Source: Polynucleobacter meluiroseus
GTDB taxonomy: Bacteria; Pseudomonadota; Gammaproteobacteria; Burkholderiales; Burkholderiaceae
Direction: 5' to 3'
Assembly: GCA_945881875.1 (NCBI GenBank)
Contig: CAMCVH010000003.1
Coordinates: 62,001-126,000 of the forward strand
DNA: 64,000 bases
Part shown: one piece after another, positions 54,741 through 64,000 of the stretch
How positions within the stretch are numbered: position 1 is the first letter of the stretch
Layout of the letters: each line of letters opens with the position of its first letter
The notes under the pieces: model-generated
Database searches by the model: none
What the model was told of the DNA's origin: nothing
Seen by the model: only the letters and a program-made list of their open reading frames with translations
Translations under genes and position numbers: made by a program

Positions 54741-55957
54741 ATACCCAAGCAAATACATTGAGTGCACAAAATGAAAGTTATCCATGGCATGCTAGAGCCA
54801 TACTTCAACTTTTGAGCAAATTACAGGCAGGCCAACTAACTCTTGTAACGCCGTCTGGTAAAAAACTTATTTTTAACAGTAATAACGATGGGGTTGCTGC
54901 TGAGATAATTATTCATGATTGGGCAGTTTGTAAGGCCTGTCTTAAATCTGGTGATATTGGTCTGGCAGAAACATATATTAGTGGTTATTGGGACTCTCCT
55001 GACGTTGAGTCTTTACTGCGACTTTTTTTAATCAACCGCCAAGTCATTGATAAAGCTATTTACGGAAGCTGGTTAGGAAAGCTTGGTTATCGTATCAAGC
55101 ATTGGCTGCATAAAAACTCCAAAGAAGGTAGTAAAAAAAATATTCATGCCCACTATGACATAGGAAATTCATTTTATTCTTTGTGGCTTGATCCCAGTAT
55201 GACTTATTCAAGCGCTGTCTTTGACCATCAAAATTTATCTTTGCAAGATGCTCAAAAAGCCAAGTATGAAAAAATAATCACTTCCACGGGTGTTATCGCT
55301 GGAGAGCAATTACTTGAAATTGGTTGTGGTTGGGGTGGTCTCATGGAAACAGCTAAATCGAATAATATTGATATTGATTGTTTAACCATTTCCCAAGAAC
55401 AAGCCTCTTATGCTCAAGAGAGATCAAAAAATCTTGATGCCACTTGTTCGAGTAAATCAAATATCCTTCTAAAAGATTATCGAGATCACGCCAAACAATA
55501 TGATGGTGTGGCCTCAATTGAGATGTTTGAAGCTGTTGGCCAATCATATTGGCCAAGCTACTTTGAAATGATCTATAGGTGTCTTAAGCCCGGTAAAAAG
55601 GCTTGTATACAAAGTATTGTGATAGCAGAAGATCTATTTGATAAGTATCAAAGAAGTTCGGATTTTATTCAGCAATATGTGTTCCCAGGTGGAATGCTAC
55701 CAACAACCTCACTATTCAAGGAATCTGCTGAAAAAGCTGGATTGATTGTTGAGTCTGTTTATTCATTTGGAGCAGACTATCAAAAAACTCTTCGGATGTG
55801 GCATGAAAAATTTAACGCCTCTCTTGATCAAATTAAATTACAGGGTTTTGATGATAGGTTCATCAGATTATGGAATCTTTATTTAATGTATAGTGCCGCA
55901 GGCTTTGCTGAAAAGAGTACAGACGTTATTCAGTTCACTTTAAGAAGGCCCTCTTAA
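54737..55957 (+). CDS. Cyclopropane-fatty-acyl-phospholipid synthase-like methyltransferase
   Basis: The 406-residue SAM-dependent enzyme has the Cfa layout: an N-terminal lipid-binding region, IHAHYDIGNSFYSLWLDPSMTYSSAVF, the SAM loop LLEIGCGWGGLMETA, LKDYRDH, and IEMFEAVGQSYWPSYFEMI, ending with FGADYQKTLRMWHEKFN. It methylates a lipid acyl chain, giving cyclopropane, methyl-branched or furan-precursor products; which one cannot be decided. It is coupled to DUF1365 by four overlapping bases. Confidence 0.92.
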   Translation: MNTQANTLSAQNESYPWHARAILQLLSKLQAGQLTLVTPSGKKLIFNSNNDGVAAEIIIHDWAVCKACLKSGDIGLAETYISGYWDSPDVESLLRLFLINRQVIDKAIYGSWLGKLGYRIKHWLHKNSKEGSKKNIHAHYDIGNSFYSLWLDPSMTYSSAVFDHQNLSLQDAQKAKYEKIITSTGVIAGEQLLEIGCGWGGLMETAKSNNIDIDCLTISQEQASYAQERSKNLDATCSSKSNILLKDYRDHAKQYDGVASIEMFEAVGQSYWPSYFEMIYRCLKPGKKACIQSIVIAEDLFDKYQRSSDFIQQYVFPGGMLPTTSLFKESAEKAGLIVESVYSFGADYQKTLRMWHEKFNASLDQIKLQGFDDRFIRLWNLYLMYSAAGFAEKSTDVIQFTLRRPS

Positions 55958-55958
55958 T

Positions 55959-56738
55959 ATGTCACTCAATCAAAAAATCAACAGCTTCCTTGGTAAAAAA
56001 GTTTGGGTTATTGGAGCCTCTAGCGGCATTGGTCAAGCAACCGCTCACGCACTTTTAAAGTTAGGTGCAAAAGTAGCACTTAGCTCAAGGCGTACTTCGT
56101 CATTAGAAGAAATAAAGGCCGGTTATCCCAAACAAAATTCATTAGTCATTGGCTGCGATGTTTTAGATGAGGCTTCTTTAAAGAACGCCTATAAAACTAT
56201 TAAAGATAGTTGGGGTGAACTTGATCTTCTTCTCTACGTTGCTGGTGTTTATGAACCGCTAAGAGCTGATGAATTTAGCTTAGAGAAAGCCAAAACAATT
56301 ATTGCTACCAATGTCATTGGGCCTATGTCAGCATGCTCTGTTGTTTTACCTGATTTAATCCGTCAAAGAAATGGTGGGATTGGTATTGTTGGAAGTGTCG
56401 CTGGATATAGTGGACTTCCTAAAGCTCTAGCTTATGGCCCCAGCAAAGCGGCGATGATTAATTTTTGTGAAAACCTCTATTATGATTTAGCGCCTTTAGG
56501 TATCAATGTTTATATGATTAATCCGGGGTTTGTAGCTACTGAAGCAACTGCTAAAAATGATTTTCACATGCCAGCTCTTATTACAAGTGATGTGGCTGCA
56601 AAACATATTATTGATGGCATGATTGCCGGTGATTTTGATATTCATTTCCCTAAGCAGTTTTCTTTATTTCTAAAATTCTTAAGAATATTGCCCTATTCTA
56701 TTTATTTCTTTTTATTAAAGAAATTTGTAAAAATCTAA
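55959..56738 (+). CDS. Short-chain dehydrogenase/reductase
   Basis: The 259-residue SDR has the cofactor loop VIGASSGIGQATAHAL, the catalytic Ser in VGSVAGYSG and the YxxxK motif in YGPSKAAMI. The C-terminal end is hydrophobic and basic (FLRILPYSIYFFLLKKFVKI), suggesting membrane contact, consistent with a lipid-linked substrate. It lies one base after the Cfa-like gene and abuts the NTF2-like gene. Confidence 0.92.
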   Translation: MSLNQKINSFLGKKVWVIGASSGIGQATAHALLKLGAKVALSSRRTSSLEEIKAGYPKQNSLVIGCDVLDEASLKNAYKTIKDSWGELDLLLYVAGVYEPLRADEFSLEKAKTIIATNVIGPMSACSVVLPDLIRQRNGGIGIVGSVAGYSGLPKALAYGPSKAAMINFCENLYYDLAPLGINVYMINPGFVATEATAKNDFHMPALITSDVAAKHIIDGMIAGDFDIHFPKQFSLFLKFLRILPYSIYFFLLKKFVKI

Positions 56739-57167
56739 ATGTTAGACAGTCCACTCATTAAAGAAATTATTAAACGTTTTGAGGGACTGAGTCTCGAGAC
56801 AGTCGATCACTTAATTGATCTTTATTCTACTGATGCCTTTTTTAAAGATCCCTTTAATGAAGTAAGTGGACGGCGCGACATCAAAAAAATATTTGTTCAT
56901 ATGTTTGAGCAGGTAGATCAACCAAAATTTATTGTATTAACTGAGATCTCTAATTTAAATCAGGCATGTCTTACTTGGGAATTTCGCTTCAGATTCAAAA
57001 ATGAATCTCATCAACAAGTAATTCGTGGCTGCTCATGGCTTACCATCAGCCATAACTTAATCACAGAGCACAGAGATTACTGGGATGCGGCTGAAGAGCT
57101 CTATGAAAAGCTTCCTTTAATAGGCTCACTCATGCGCTTCTTAAAAAAGAAACTCCGCGCCAATTAA
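56739..57167 (+). CDS. NTF2-like (SnoaL-type) protein
   Basis: A 142-residue protein with the cone-shaped NTF2-like pattern: IKRFEGLSLETVDHLIDLYSTDAFFKDPFNEVSGRRDIKKIFVHMF and the closing RGCSWLTISHNLITEHRDYWDAAEELYEKLPLIGSLM. Members include isomerases and lipid-binding proteins. It is the last gene of the light-response arm. Its 3' end contains a hairpin that acts as terminator for the opposite strand. Confidence 0.88.
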   Translation: MLDSPLIKEIIKRFEGLSLETVDHLIDLYSTDAFFKDPFNEVSGRRDIKKIFVHMFEQVDQPKFIVLTEISNLNQACLTWEFRFRFKNESHQQVIRGCSWLTISHNLITEHRDYWDAAEELYEKLPLIGSLMRFLKKKLRAN

Positions 57168-57180
57168 ATCAGAGCGGAGT
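57143..57180 (-). terminator. Terminator of the argS-SPOR-dsbA strand, inside the NTF2-like gene end
   Basis: Read on the minus strand: ACTCCGC, a 15-base loop, GCGGAGT, then TTCTTTTTT. The T tract lies entirely within the coding end of the convergent NTF2-like gene and the stem spans its stop codon. On the plus strand the same stem has no T run. Confidence 0.72.
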
Positions 57181-57214
57181 TATTAATACTTAATGGCTAT
57201 GGGCTAAATTCTAT

Positions 57215-57862
57215 TTATCGCTGCTCTTTTCGGGCCTTACTTACCAAGTGATCCATCGCTTCAATTGCTCTAGCTTTTGAACCAGCAGTAATAGATGGTG
57301 AAGTTATATATTTTCCCTGTATAGCGACAGTTGGAACACCATCTATTCTATAAGCTTGTGCAATCTGGTTAGCTGCTCTAGCTTTAGATGTTACGGTAAA
57401 TGATTTAAATGCTTTTAAGAAGGTTTCTCTTTCAATGCCCTGAGAAACAGCCCAATCAGCTATTTCAGGTTCCGTAAGGAGCTTTCTTTTACCAACATGC
57501 ATAGTTTCCATGACCTTAGCATGCAGATTTGATTTACCTAAACTCTCTAATGCATAAAAAAGCTGACTGTGCGGTAGTAAATCATCTCTAAAGGCCACTG
57601 GCACCTTTTTAACAGACACATCTTTTGCCTGGCGCTTAACCCAAGCGTCTAACTGTGGCTCGAAGTCATGACAATGAGGGCAGCCGTACCAAAAAAATTC
57701 AACCACCTCAATTTTCCCTTTAGCCTCTACAGCTTGTGAGATAGGTAAAACACGGTAATCAAAACCCTCTTCTATAGGTCTTGTTTGGGCAGAAACTGCA
57801 CCGATCAAACTAAAAAAAAATAGACTGAAGCTAATTTTTTTTATCGTGGCGTATAAATTCAT
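57215..57862 (-). CDS. dsbA: Thiol:disulfide interchange protein DsbA
   Basis: The 215-residue periplasmic oxidase has a signal peptide (FSLFFFSLIGAVSAQ) and a thioredoxin fold with a helical insert. The active site is CPHC in EFFWYGCPHCHDFEPQL and the cis-Pro segment is RIDGVPTVAIQGKY. It introduces disulfides into exported proteins. ATG 57862 was chosen because the longer ORF runs into the SPOR gene, whose stop lies one base upstream. Confidence 0.95.
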   Translation of the reverse strand: MNLYATIKKISFSLFFFSLIGAVSAQTRPIEEGFDYRVLPISQAVEAKGKIEVVEFFWYGCPHCHDFEPQLDAWVKRQAKDVSVKKVPVAFRDDLLPHSQLFYALESLGKSNLHAKVMETMHVGKRKLLTEPEIADWAVSQGIERETFLKAFKSFTVTSKARAANQIAQAYRIDGVPTVAIQGKYITSPSITAGSKARAIEAMDHLVSKARKEQR

Positions 57863-57863
57863 T

Positions 57864-58427
57864 TTAGTTGGCCTTATTAATACGAATAACAGTTGAATTA
57901 ATTCCTGCGCCTTGCAACCTTGCCCTAATTTCACGAACCTCTACCTGTCCAATGTAAGGCCCCACTCTCACCCTCCAAAGAGTTGCACCCTCGACTTCAC
58001 GTTCGGATATCAGGGCTTCTAAACCTTGCATGGCTAAGCTTGCTTTTTGTCTTTGAGCCTCATCTTGATTTCTATAGGCTCCAGTTTGTAACCAATATTC
58101 AGGCCCTTGGGTTGCCTCTGCAATATTTGCTATTGGATCTTTTTTAGCAGACTCACTTGACAGCGGCACCTTGCTTTGAATGGCTCTATTCAAATTAGGA
58201 CGATCCTCTACTTGAATCTCGCCTTCTTCAATAGCTTCAACGGCAACTGGCTTATTGGCTGACTCAGGAGCCCTTAAATTAAGCTTAGGCTCAGGAGCTC
58301 CTTTTTTTAAAACAACGGCAACCCCCACCGCTATCGCTAACCCCAATAAGAGACCAAGTACAAAGCCCATTAGTGTTCCACCAGAGCTCTTGTTATGAAG
58401 TTGAATGTTTTGTCTGTTTTTTTCCAT
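57864..58427 (-). CDS. SPOR domain membrane protein (FtsN-like)
   Basis: The 187-residue protein has a short cytoplasmic tail, one membrane helix (LMGFVLGLLLGLAIAVGVAVVL), a linker, and a C-terminal SPOR domain (about 112-187; YWLQTGAYRNQDEAQRQKASLAMQGLEALISEREVEGATLWRVRVGPY). SPOR domains bind septal peptidoglycan lacking stem peptides. It lies between argS and dsbA, a conserved position in betaproteobacteria. TAATAT lies seven bases before the ATG. Confidence 0.92.
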   Translation of the reverse strand: MEKNRQNIQLHNKSSGGTLMGFVLGLLLGLAIAVGVAVVLKKGAPEPKLNLRAPESANKPVAVEAIEEGEIQVEDRPNLNRAIQSKVPLSSESAKKDPIANIAEATQGPEYWLQTGAYRNQDEAQRQKASLAMQGLEALISEREVEGATLWRVRVGPYIGQVEVREIRARLQGAGINSTVIRINKAN

Positions 58428-58444
58428 AAAGCTTATATTACCTC

Positions 58445-60205
58445 TTACATCTTATTAGGTGCAGAAACTCCTAAAATACCCAAGCCATTAGCAATGACTT
58501 GTTTGGTTGCAAAAAGCAAAGCCAACCTTGCCAAACGTATTTCTTCATCATCAACTAAAACTCGATCTGCATTATAAAAACTATGAAATTCGCTCGCTAG
58601 GTCTCGTAAATAGAAGGCTACCGCATGTGGAGCCATATCTTTTGATGCATCAGTTAATAGGTCAGGATATTCAGCTAAACGGCGCAACAAAGAATCAGAT
58701 GCCACACTGGTCAAACAAGTTAATGAAGCTTTTGCCAACGCTTTCTCGTCACCCGCCCACTGTCGTAGTATTGAACAAATCCTGGCATGTGCATATTGCA
58801 CGTAAAAAACTGGGTTTTCTTCATTTTGTTTGAGTGCAAGATCGACATCAAATACAAATTCAGTATCTGCCTTGCGAGAAATCAAGAAAAATCTAACTGC
58901 GTCACGTCCTCTTCGGATAGCATCAGCAAGTTCAGTCTCTGGAGTCGTTTGAGTGACGCCACCAGACCATTCAATTAAATCTCTTACGGTGACATAAGAG
59001 CCAGCGCGTTTTGAAATTTTGACCTCTTCACCACCCTTCATAACGGTAACCATTTTATGAAGTATGTACTGCGGGTAATCATTGGGAATATTCCACTGTC
59101 GTTTAGCAGCGACTCCTTGAATACCTGATCTCACGCGTGCAATAGTGCCATGATGATCGCTTCCCTGAATATTAATGACATGCGTAAATCCTCGAGACCA
59201 TTTACTTGCGTGATAAGCAACATCAGGGACGAAGTATGTATAGCTGCCATCTGACTTACGCATCACCCGATCTTTATCATCCCCATCGTCTGTCGTCCTA
59301 AGCCAAAGAGCACCTTCAGACTCATAAGTTTTACCAACATCTCTAAGGTCAGAAACTACCGAGTCAACACCGCCGTCAGTATATAAAGATGATTCTAGGT
59401 AGTAACAATCAAATTTAACTCCAAATGATTGCAAGTCCATATCTTGTTCACGTCTTAAGTAAGCAACAGCAAAGCGTTGAATAGCTTCCATATTTTCAAC
59501 ATCGCCATCACCTACTACTGGCTGCCCATCTGCAGCCGCAACAGTTAATTTTGATTGGTAATCTCTAGCAATTTCTGCGATGTACTCACCGTTATATGCA
59601 AGTACAGGCCATTCTGCATCACCGGGCTTCAATCCTTTAGCTCTGGCTTGAACAGAAATAGCTAAATTCTGAATCTGAACGCCAGCATCGTTGTAATAAA
59701 ACTCCCGATGAACTTGCAAACCCTGAGTTTGGAGTAAGCTCGATAAAACATCTCCCAATGCCGCCTGACGTCCATGCCCAACATGCAATGGCCCCGTAGG
59801 ATTTGCAGATACAAACTCCACTAAAACTTTTTTATCATTGACTGGCTGCCGACCAAAACTTTCTGCTTCTGTAAAAATTGAATTAATAACATTAGTCTTT
59901 GCAACTTGCGTTAAGCGTAGATTAATAAATCCAGGGCCAGCAACTTCAGCGGAAGCAAGTAAAGTTGAATAGTTATGTTGGGTTGCTAATTTAGCAACAA
60001 ACTCTTGAGCCAAATCACGAGGATTAACCTTCCAAGCCTTAGACAACTGCATGGCAATATTTGTTGCAATATCGCCGTGCTCTGCAACTTTAGGGCGTTC
60101 TAAATGAGCCAGAGGCAGAGGCTCTGAGATACCTCGCTCACTAGCAAGCTCGCTCAGCGCCCCTTGCATTAAGTTAATAATTTGTTTTTTTAAGGCGGGA
60201 AGCAT
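58445..60205 (-). CDS. argS: Arginyl-tRNA synthetase
   Basis: The 586-residue class I synthetase has the HIGH motif as HVGH in [19 protein letters not shown], the KMSKS-equivalent in [18 protein letters not shown], and a C-terminal anticodon-binding helical domain ([26 protein letters not shown]). It heads the strand with the SPOR protein and dsbA and is divergent from the DUF1840 gene across 44 bp. Confidence 0.97.
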   Translation of the reverse strand: MLPALKKQIINLMQGALSELASERGISEPLPLAHLERPKVAEHGDIATNIAMQLSKAWKVNPRDLAQEFVAKLATQHNYSTLLASAEVAGPGFINLRLTQVAKTNVINSIFTEAESFGRQPVNDKKVLVEFVSANPTGPLHVGHGRQAALGDVLSSLLQTQGLQVHREFYYNDAGVQIQNLAISVQARAKGLKPGDAEWPVLAYNGEYIAEIARDYQSKLTVAAADGQPVVGDGDVENMEAIQRFAVAYLRREQDMDLQSFGVKFDCYYLESSLYTDGGVDSVVSDLRDVGKTYESEGALWLRTTDDGDDKDRVMRKSDGSYTYFVPDVAYHASKWSRGFTHVINIQGSDHHGTIARVRSGIQGVAAKRQWNIPNDYPQYILHKMVTVMKGGEEVKISKRAGSYVTVRDLIEWSGGVTQTTPETELADAIRRGRDAVRFFLISRKADTEFVFDVDLALKQNEENPVFYVQYAHARICSILRQWAGDEKALAKASLTCLTSVASDSLLRRLAEYPDLLTDASKDMAPHAVAFYLRDLASEFHSFYNADRVLVDDEEIRLARLALLFATKQVIANGLGILGVSAPNKM

Positions 60206-60237
60206 AAATGATATCTATTTAGTTATTGTTTTAATGT

Positions 60238-60243
60238 TAATCT
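60238..60243 (+). promoter_or_regulatory. Candidate -10 (TAATCT) for the DUF1840 gene
   Basis: TAATCT is followed by exactly six bases and the ATG, with no Shine-Dalgarno sequence. The hexamer is a weak match to TATAAT. Confidence 0.3.
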
Positions 60244-60249
60244 AGAAAA

Positions 60250-60573
60250 ATGCTATATAAATTTCAATGTAAAAATTCTGCTGATGTTCTGATGTTGAGT
60301 GATCTTACCCAACTGATATTTAACGCTATTGAGAGACCTTTAGAAAGTAAAGGTGTTTTTTTAGTTGAGCAATTAGAACCAGCAATTAAAAAGTTAGAAG
60401 CTACTATTGCACGCGATCTTGAACTTCGTAAGGTGCTTGAATCACAAGATTTAAAAGATGATCCAGAAATTAATGCTCTAAAAGCGGATCGCTTTGGACA
60501 AAGAGCATTTCCATTTATCCAATTACTCAAAGCTGCACTCGCTCACGAAGAAATGGTTATTTGGGGCGTTTAG
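60250..60573 (+). CDS. DUF1840 family protein
   Basis: A 107-residue helical protein beginning [16 protein letters not shown] and continuing with [21 protein letters not shown] and [23 protein letters not shown], the DUF1840 pattern of betaproteobacteria. No function is known to me. It overlaps the end of convergent metH by 17 bp. Confidence 0.85.
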   Translation: MLYKFQCKNSADVLMLSDLTQLIFNAIERPLESKGVFLVEQLEPAIKKLEATIARDLELRKVLESQDLKDDPEINALKADRFGQRAFPFIQLLKAALAHEEMVIWGV

Positions 60574-63253
60574 CAAAATCTTCCTTTTGATCATCGCCAA
60601 TGCGGCCAACATCAAAATATTGAGCATTTTTATTGGCTATATAGAATCCACTTACGCTTGACGCTGGAAGCATAGCCATTGACTCGGTTAGAGTCATATT
60701 AATTTCACTTGCTCTCAAAACATCAAACATATCTTTTTTGACTAAATGATCAGGGCAAGCTGGATAACCTGGCGCCGGACGAATACCTTGATAAGCCTCG
60801 TCAATCATTTCTGCATTTGTTAAAACTTCATCAGATGCATATCCCCAAAATTCTTTTCTTACTCGCTCATGCATTTTTTCTGCAAAAGCTTCTGCGAATC
60901 TATCCGCTAAAGCTTTTAGCATGATCGCACTATAGTCATCATGCTTAGATTCAAATTCTTTTAATTTCTTTTCAATCGAATGTCCTGCTGTCACAGCAAA
61001 CATACCCACATAATCAGTAACACCTGATGATTTAGAGGCAACAAAATCTGCCAAACAACGGTTAGGTTTTTTTACGCCATCAACAACTGGCCGCTCTGAC
61101 TGCTGCCTATAGTTTTTCCAAGTAAGAACTACATCTTGACGGGATTCATCACTATAAAGCTCAATATCATCATCAACGCTATTTGCCGGGTAAAAGGCAA
61201 CGATCGCATCAGCTTGTATCCAGCGACCTTGAATGATCTTTAACAACATATCTTGAGCATCTTGGTAGACTTTTGTAGCGGAATCGCCAACAACCTCATC
61301 ATCCAATATTTGAGGGAACTTACCAGCCAAATCCCAAGTTTGGAAAAATGGGGTCCAATCAATACATTTTGCAATTTCTGCTAAGTCGTAATTTTTGAAA
61401 ACTCTTCGTCCAATAAACATAGGCTTAGTTATAAGCTCTTTTTCCCAATCAATTACTTGCTTATTCGCCCTGGCTAATTCAATGCTAATTAATGGCGTTT
61501 GCTTTTTATTAGCATGTTGCTGACGTATTCTTTCGTAATCAACAACCAAACTATCAATGAACTTTTTGGAGCCTTCATCAGAGAGTAAGCTCGATGCGAC
61601 AGATACAGCTCTTGATGCGTCCGGGACGTAAACGACCGGGCCATCATAAAATGGGGCAATTTTGACGGCAGTATGCACGCGTGACGTTGTGGCTCCACCA
61701 ATCATTAGAGGCATTTTTTTGTCGCGGAAGTATTCATCACGTTGCATCTCTTCAGCCACATAAGCCATCTCTTCTAGAGACGGCGTTATAAGACCTGATA
61801 AGCCGATAATGTCTGCTTTTTCTTCTTTGGCTTTTTCTAGAATCTGATTACAAGGAACCATTACACCCATATTTACAACGTCAAAGTTATTGCATTGCAA
61901 TACAACCGTAACAATATTTTTTCCAATATCGTGAACATCGCCCTTCACAGTGGCCATGATAATTTTTCCACGAGACTTGACATCTCCACCGCTCTTTAAA
62001 ATTTGTCTTTTTTCTTCTTCAATGAACGGAATTAAATGTGCTACGGCCTGCTTCATTACCCGAGCACTTTTGACAACTTGAGGCAAAAACATTTTTCCAT
62101 CACCAAACAAATCACCGACCACATTCATACCATCCATCAACGGACCTTCGATTACTTCGATAGGTCGTCCATTGGCATTAGAAATTTCTAAACGCATCTC
62201 CTCAGTGTCCTCAACGATATGAGAAGTGATGCCATGAACTAGGGCGTGCGTTAATCGATCTCGTACAGTGTTCTCACGCCAAGCCAAAGTCTCTTCAGCC
62301 TTTGCGCCACCGCCTTTGTACTCATCTGCGATATCTAATAAGCGCTCAGTTGGAGTTTTGCCTTCTTTTTCTGCAAAACGGTTAAGTACGATGTCTTCTA
62401 CACGTTCTTTTAATTTCTCATCCAAATCTGCGTAAACGCCCAATTGTCCAGCATTAACAATTCCCATGTCCAATCCGGCACGGATGGCGTGATATAAGAA
62501 AACTGTATGAATAGCTTCACGTACAACATCGTTTCCACGGAATGAAAAACTAACGTTTGAAACACCACCACTTACCTTAGCGCCAGGTAAATTCTTTTTA
62601 ATCCAGGCTGTGGCATTGATGAAGTCGTTAGCATAGTTATCGTGTTCCTCGATACCAGTTGCAATCGCAAAAATATTAGGGTCAAAAATAATATCTTCGG
62701 CAGGAAATCGGAGTTCATTGACTAAAATTTTATAACTACGCTCACAAATTTCTATTTTTCTTTGATAAGTATCTGCCTGCCCCTTTTCATCAAAGGCCAT
62801 AACAACTGCTGCAGCACCATAGCGACGAATAAGTTTTGCTTGCTGCCTAAATCCGTCCTCTCCCTCTTTCATGGAGATCGAATTAACAATGGCTTTACCT
62901 TGAACGCACTGAAGACCTGCCTCAATGACGCTCCACTTTGACGAGTCGATCATCAAAGGAACTCTAGAGATATCAGGCTCTGATGCAATCAAGTTTAGGA
63001 AGCGAACCATAGCTGCTTTTGAATCCAACATGGCTTCATCCATATTGATATCAATTATTTGTGCGCCATTTTCAACTTGTTGACGAGCTACAGATAAAGC
63101 CTCATCGTATTGCCCATTAAGAATCATGCGAGAAAATGCTTTTGATCCAGTAACGTTAGTTCTTTCTCCAACGTTTACGAAGCGGATAAGCGGGCTTATA
63201 TTGCATGGCTCCAAACCAGCAAGACGCATTGGAGGAAGCTTTAATTCAGTCAT
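60557..63253 (-). CDS. metH: Methionine synthase MetH, folate/B12/activation part
   Basis: The 898-residue protein carries domains 2-4 of cobalamin-dependent methionine synthase. These are pterin-binding (from about 20; [16 protein letters not shown]), the B12 cap and binding domain with the DxHxxG motif ([22 protein letters not shown]), and the AdoMet activation domain ([13 protein letters not shown]). The homocysteine domain is encoded by the gene just upstream, and ATG 63253 overlaps its stop as TGATG with AAGGAG upstream, so the halves are translationally coupled. Confidence 0.95.
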   Translation of the reverse strand: MTELKLPPMRLAGLEPCNISPLIRFVNVGERTNVTGSKAFSRMILNGQYDEALSVARQQVENGAQIIDINMDEAMLDSKAAMVRFLNLIASEPDISRVPLMIDSSKWSVIEAGLQCVQGKAIVNSISMKEGEDGFRQQAKLIRRYGAAAVVMAFDEKGQADTYQRKIEICERSYKILVNELRFPAEDIIFDPNIFAIATGIEEHDNYANDFINATAWIKKNLPGAKVSGGVSNVSFSFRGNDVVREAIHTVFLYHAIRAGLDMGIVNAGQLGVYADLDEKLKERVEDIVLNRFAEKEGKTPTERLLDIADEYKGGGAKAEETLAWRENTVRDRLTHALVHGITSHIVEDTEEMRLEISNANGRPIEVIEGPLMDGMNVVGDLFGDGKMFLPQVVKSARVMKQAVAHLIPFIEEEKRQILKSGGDVKSRGKIIMATVKGDVHDIGKNIVTVVLQCNNFDVVNMGVMVPCNQILEKAKEEKADIIGLSGLITPSLEEMAYVAEEMQRDEYFRDKKMPLMIGGATTSRVHTAVKIAPFYDGPVVYVPDASRAVSVASSLLSDEGSKKFIDSLVVDYERIRQQHANKKQTPLISIELARANKQVIDWEKELITKPMFIGRRVFKNYDLAEIAKCIDWTPFFQTWDLAGKFPQILDDEVVGDSATKVYQDAQDMLLKIIQGRWIQADAIVAFYPANSVDDDIELYSDESRQDVVLTWKNYRQQSERPVVDGVKKPNRCLADFVASKSSGVTDYVGMFAVTAGHSIEKKLKEFESKHDDYSAIMLKALADRFAEAFAEKMHERVRKEFWGYASDEVLTNAEMIDEAYQGIRPAPGYPACPDHLVKKDMFDVLRASEINMTLTESMAMLPASSVSGFYIANKNAQYFDVGRIGDDQKEDFAKRPK

Positions 63254-64000
63254 CACGCAGACTCCTTGTATGCATCCCAATGACGTGTAGTTCTCTTCGC
63301 AACAGCATCTACAATTGCCTTAATATGAGCTGGTGTAGTTCCACAACAGCCACCAACAAGATTAACTAATCCATCACGTGAAAATTCATCAAGCAACTTA
63401 GATGTCATCTCAGGAGTTTCATCAAATCCCGTATCACTCATAGGGTTTGGTAGGCCGGCATTAGGATAGCAAGAAACTGCAACATCACAAACTTTAGCAA
63501 GCTCGGCTATATAAGGGCGCATCAGCGCTGCACCAAGAGCACAATTTAATCCAAATGTTAAAGGCTTAGCATGGCGCAAACTATTCCAAAAAGCTTCGAC
63601 AGTTTGGCCAGAAAGTATGCGTCCGGAAGCATCGGTCACTGTTCCAGAAATCATTATTGGAATACGAACGCCTTTTTCTTCAAAAAACTCGTCAATAGCA
63701 AATAAAGCCGCTTTTGCATTCAAAGTATCGAAAATAGTCTCAACTAAAAATACGTCTGAACCACCCTCGTAAAGAGCTTCTACCTGATCTCTGTATGCAG
63801 CTCGCAATTGTTCAAATGTGACATTTCTTGCACCTGGATCATTGACATCAGGAGAGATACTTGCTGTCTTGGGCGTTGGACCAACAGCCCCAGCGACAAA
63901 CCGAGGCTTTTCTGGTGTTGAAAATTCGTCACACGCCTGCTTCGCCAGTTTTGCAGCGGCTAAATTCATTTCCCTTGCAAGCTCAGGCATTTTGTAATCA
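63253..64000 (-). CDS. Homocysteine S-methyltransferase domain protein, MetH part 1 (partial)
   Basis: At least 249 residues are visible; the N-terminus lies beyond the window edge. It carries the zinc-binding cysteines of the homocysteine domain: the Cys in [14 protein letters not shown] and the pair in [42 protein letters not shown] and [16 protein letters not shown] are typical MetH domain 1 sequences. It works with the downstream MetH part 2; the split is common in Burkholderiales. Confidence 0.93.
   Translation of the reverse strand, partial: DYKMPELAREMNLAAAKLAKQACDEFSTPEKPRFVAGAVGPTPKTASISPDVNDPGARNVTFEQLRAAYRDQVEALYEGGSDVFLVETIFDTLNAKAALFAIDEFFEEKGVRIPIMISGTVTDASGRILSGQTVEAFWNSLRHAKPLTFGLNCALGAALMRPYIAELAKVCDVAVSCYPNAGLPNPMSDTGFDETPEMTSKLLDEFSRDGLVNLVGGCCGTTPAHIKAIVDAVAKRTTRHWDAYKESA

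Noticed and set aside
63240-63260. Possible frameshift or nonsense mutation splitting metH
   Set aside because: The break is at a domain boundary with AAGGAG and an overlapping TGATG start, and split metH is usual in Burkholderiales, so two intact genes are more likely.

Overview
The window looks like the chromosome of a small-genome, AT-rich freshwater betaproteobacterium of the Burkholderiaceae, most like Polynucleobacter. This is inferred from gene families and order, because no database search was possible. Supporting signs are the run rpoN-hpf-ptsN-hprK-rapZ, a caa3-type cytochrome oxidase operon with the betaproteobacterial accessory genes, a permease-free regulatory PTS, a two-gene MetH and a TorF-type porin joined to glnK-amtB. 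Coding density is very high. No gene-free stretch exceeds 300 bases, and I see no insertion sequence, prophage, CRISPR array or rRNA; one tRNA is present.

Layout. 1-2763 (+): the end of rpoN, then hpf, ptsN, hprK, rapZ. 2717-4602 (-): mutM-mutY base-excision repair. 4638-9475 (+): a TPR-LolB fusion, ispE, tRNA-Gln(TTG), prs, rplY, pth. 9472-13614 (-): coaD-ferredoxin, and an active/inactive M16 peptidase pair with rsmD. 13636-15464 (+): ftsY, then rpoH under a CIRCE element. 15500-24454 (-): the aa3/caa3 cytochrome c oxidase operon (ctaC, ctaD, a 41-codon assembly protein, ctaG, a DUF2970 protein, ctaE) and its heme/copper assembly genes (SURF1, a Sco-like protein, ctaA, ctaB, sco1). 24617-36444: methyltransferase, comF, trmL, gpsA-secB-grxC, a rhodanese, gpmA, ctpA, moeB, and gshA-gshB-EIIA(Man)-ptsH-ptsI. 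36574-39425: porin-glnK-amtB behind a sigma-54 promoter with NtrC-like sites. 39482-48400: ubiK, an MFS transporter, a lipoprotein, a TlpA-type thioredoxin, the lipoate genes, a VanZ protein, birA-coaX and rfaE2. 48419-57167: a light-response island. 57215-64000: argS-SPOR-dsbA and a split metH.

The most system-like region is 48419-57167. A CarH/LitR-type B12-dependent MerR regulator is coupled to an FeS photolyase. Opposite it runs a second operon of exported glutathione peroxidase, FolE2, a COG2907-type FAD oxidoreductase, DUF1365, a Cfa-like methyltransferase, an SDR and an NTF2-like protein. Repeated CCTAGACAA motifs lie between the two arms. This suggests a light-induced programme combining DNA repair, peroxide defence and membrane-lipid modification.

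Two genome-scale habits stand out. First, at least 13 genes have a TAnnnT hexamer exactly six bases before the ATG, usually with no Shine-Dalgarno sequence. This is what leaderless transcripts would look like, and it fits divergent gene pairs whose start codons are only about 21-44 bp apart. Second, convergent genes often overlap at their 3' ends (rapZ/mutY, pth/ferredoxin, moeB/ptsI, DUF1840/metH). Start codons were chosen by Shine-Dalgarno sequence, -10 spacing and homologue N-termini, and often differ from the longest ORF.
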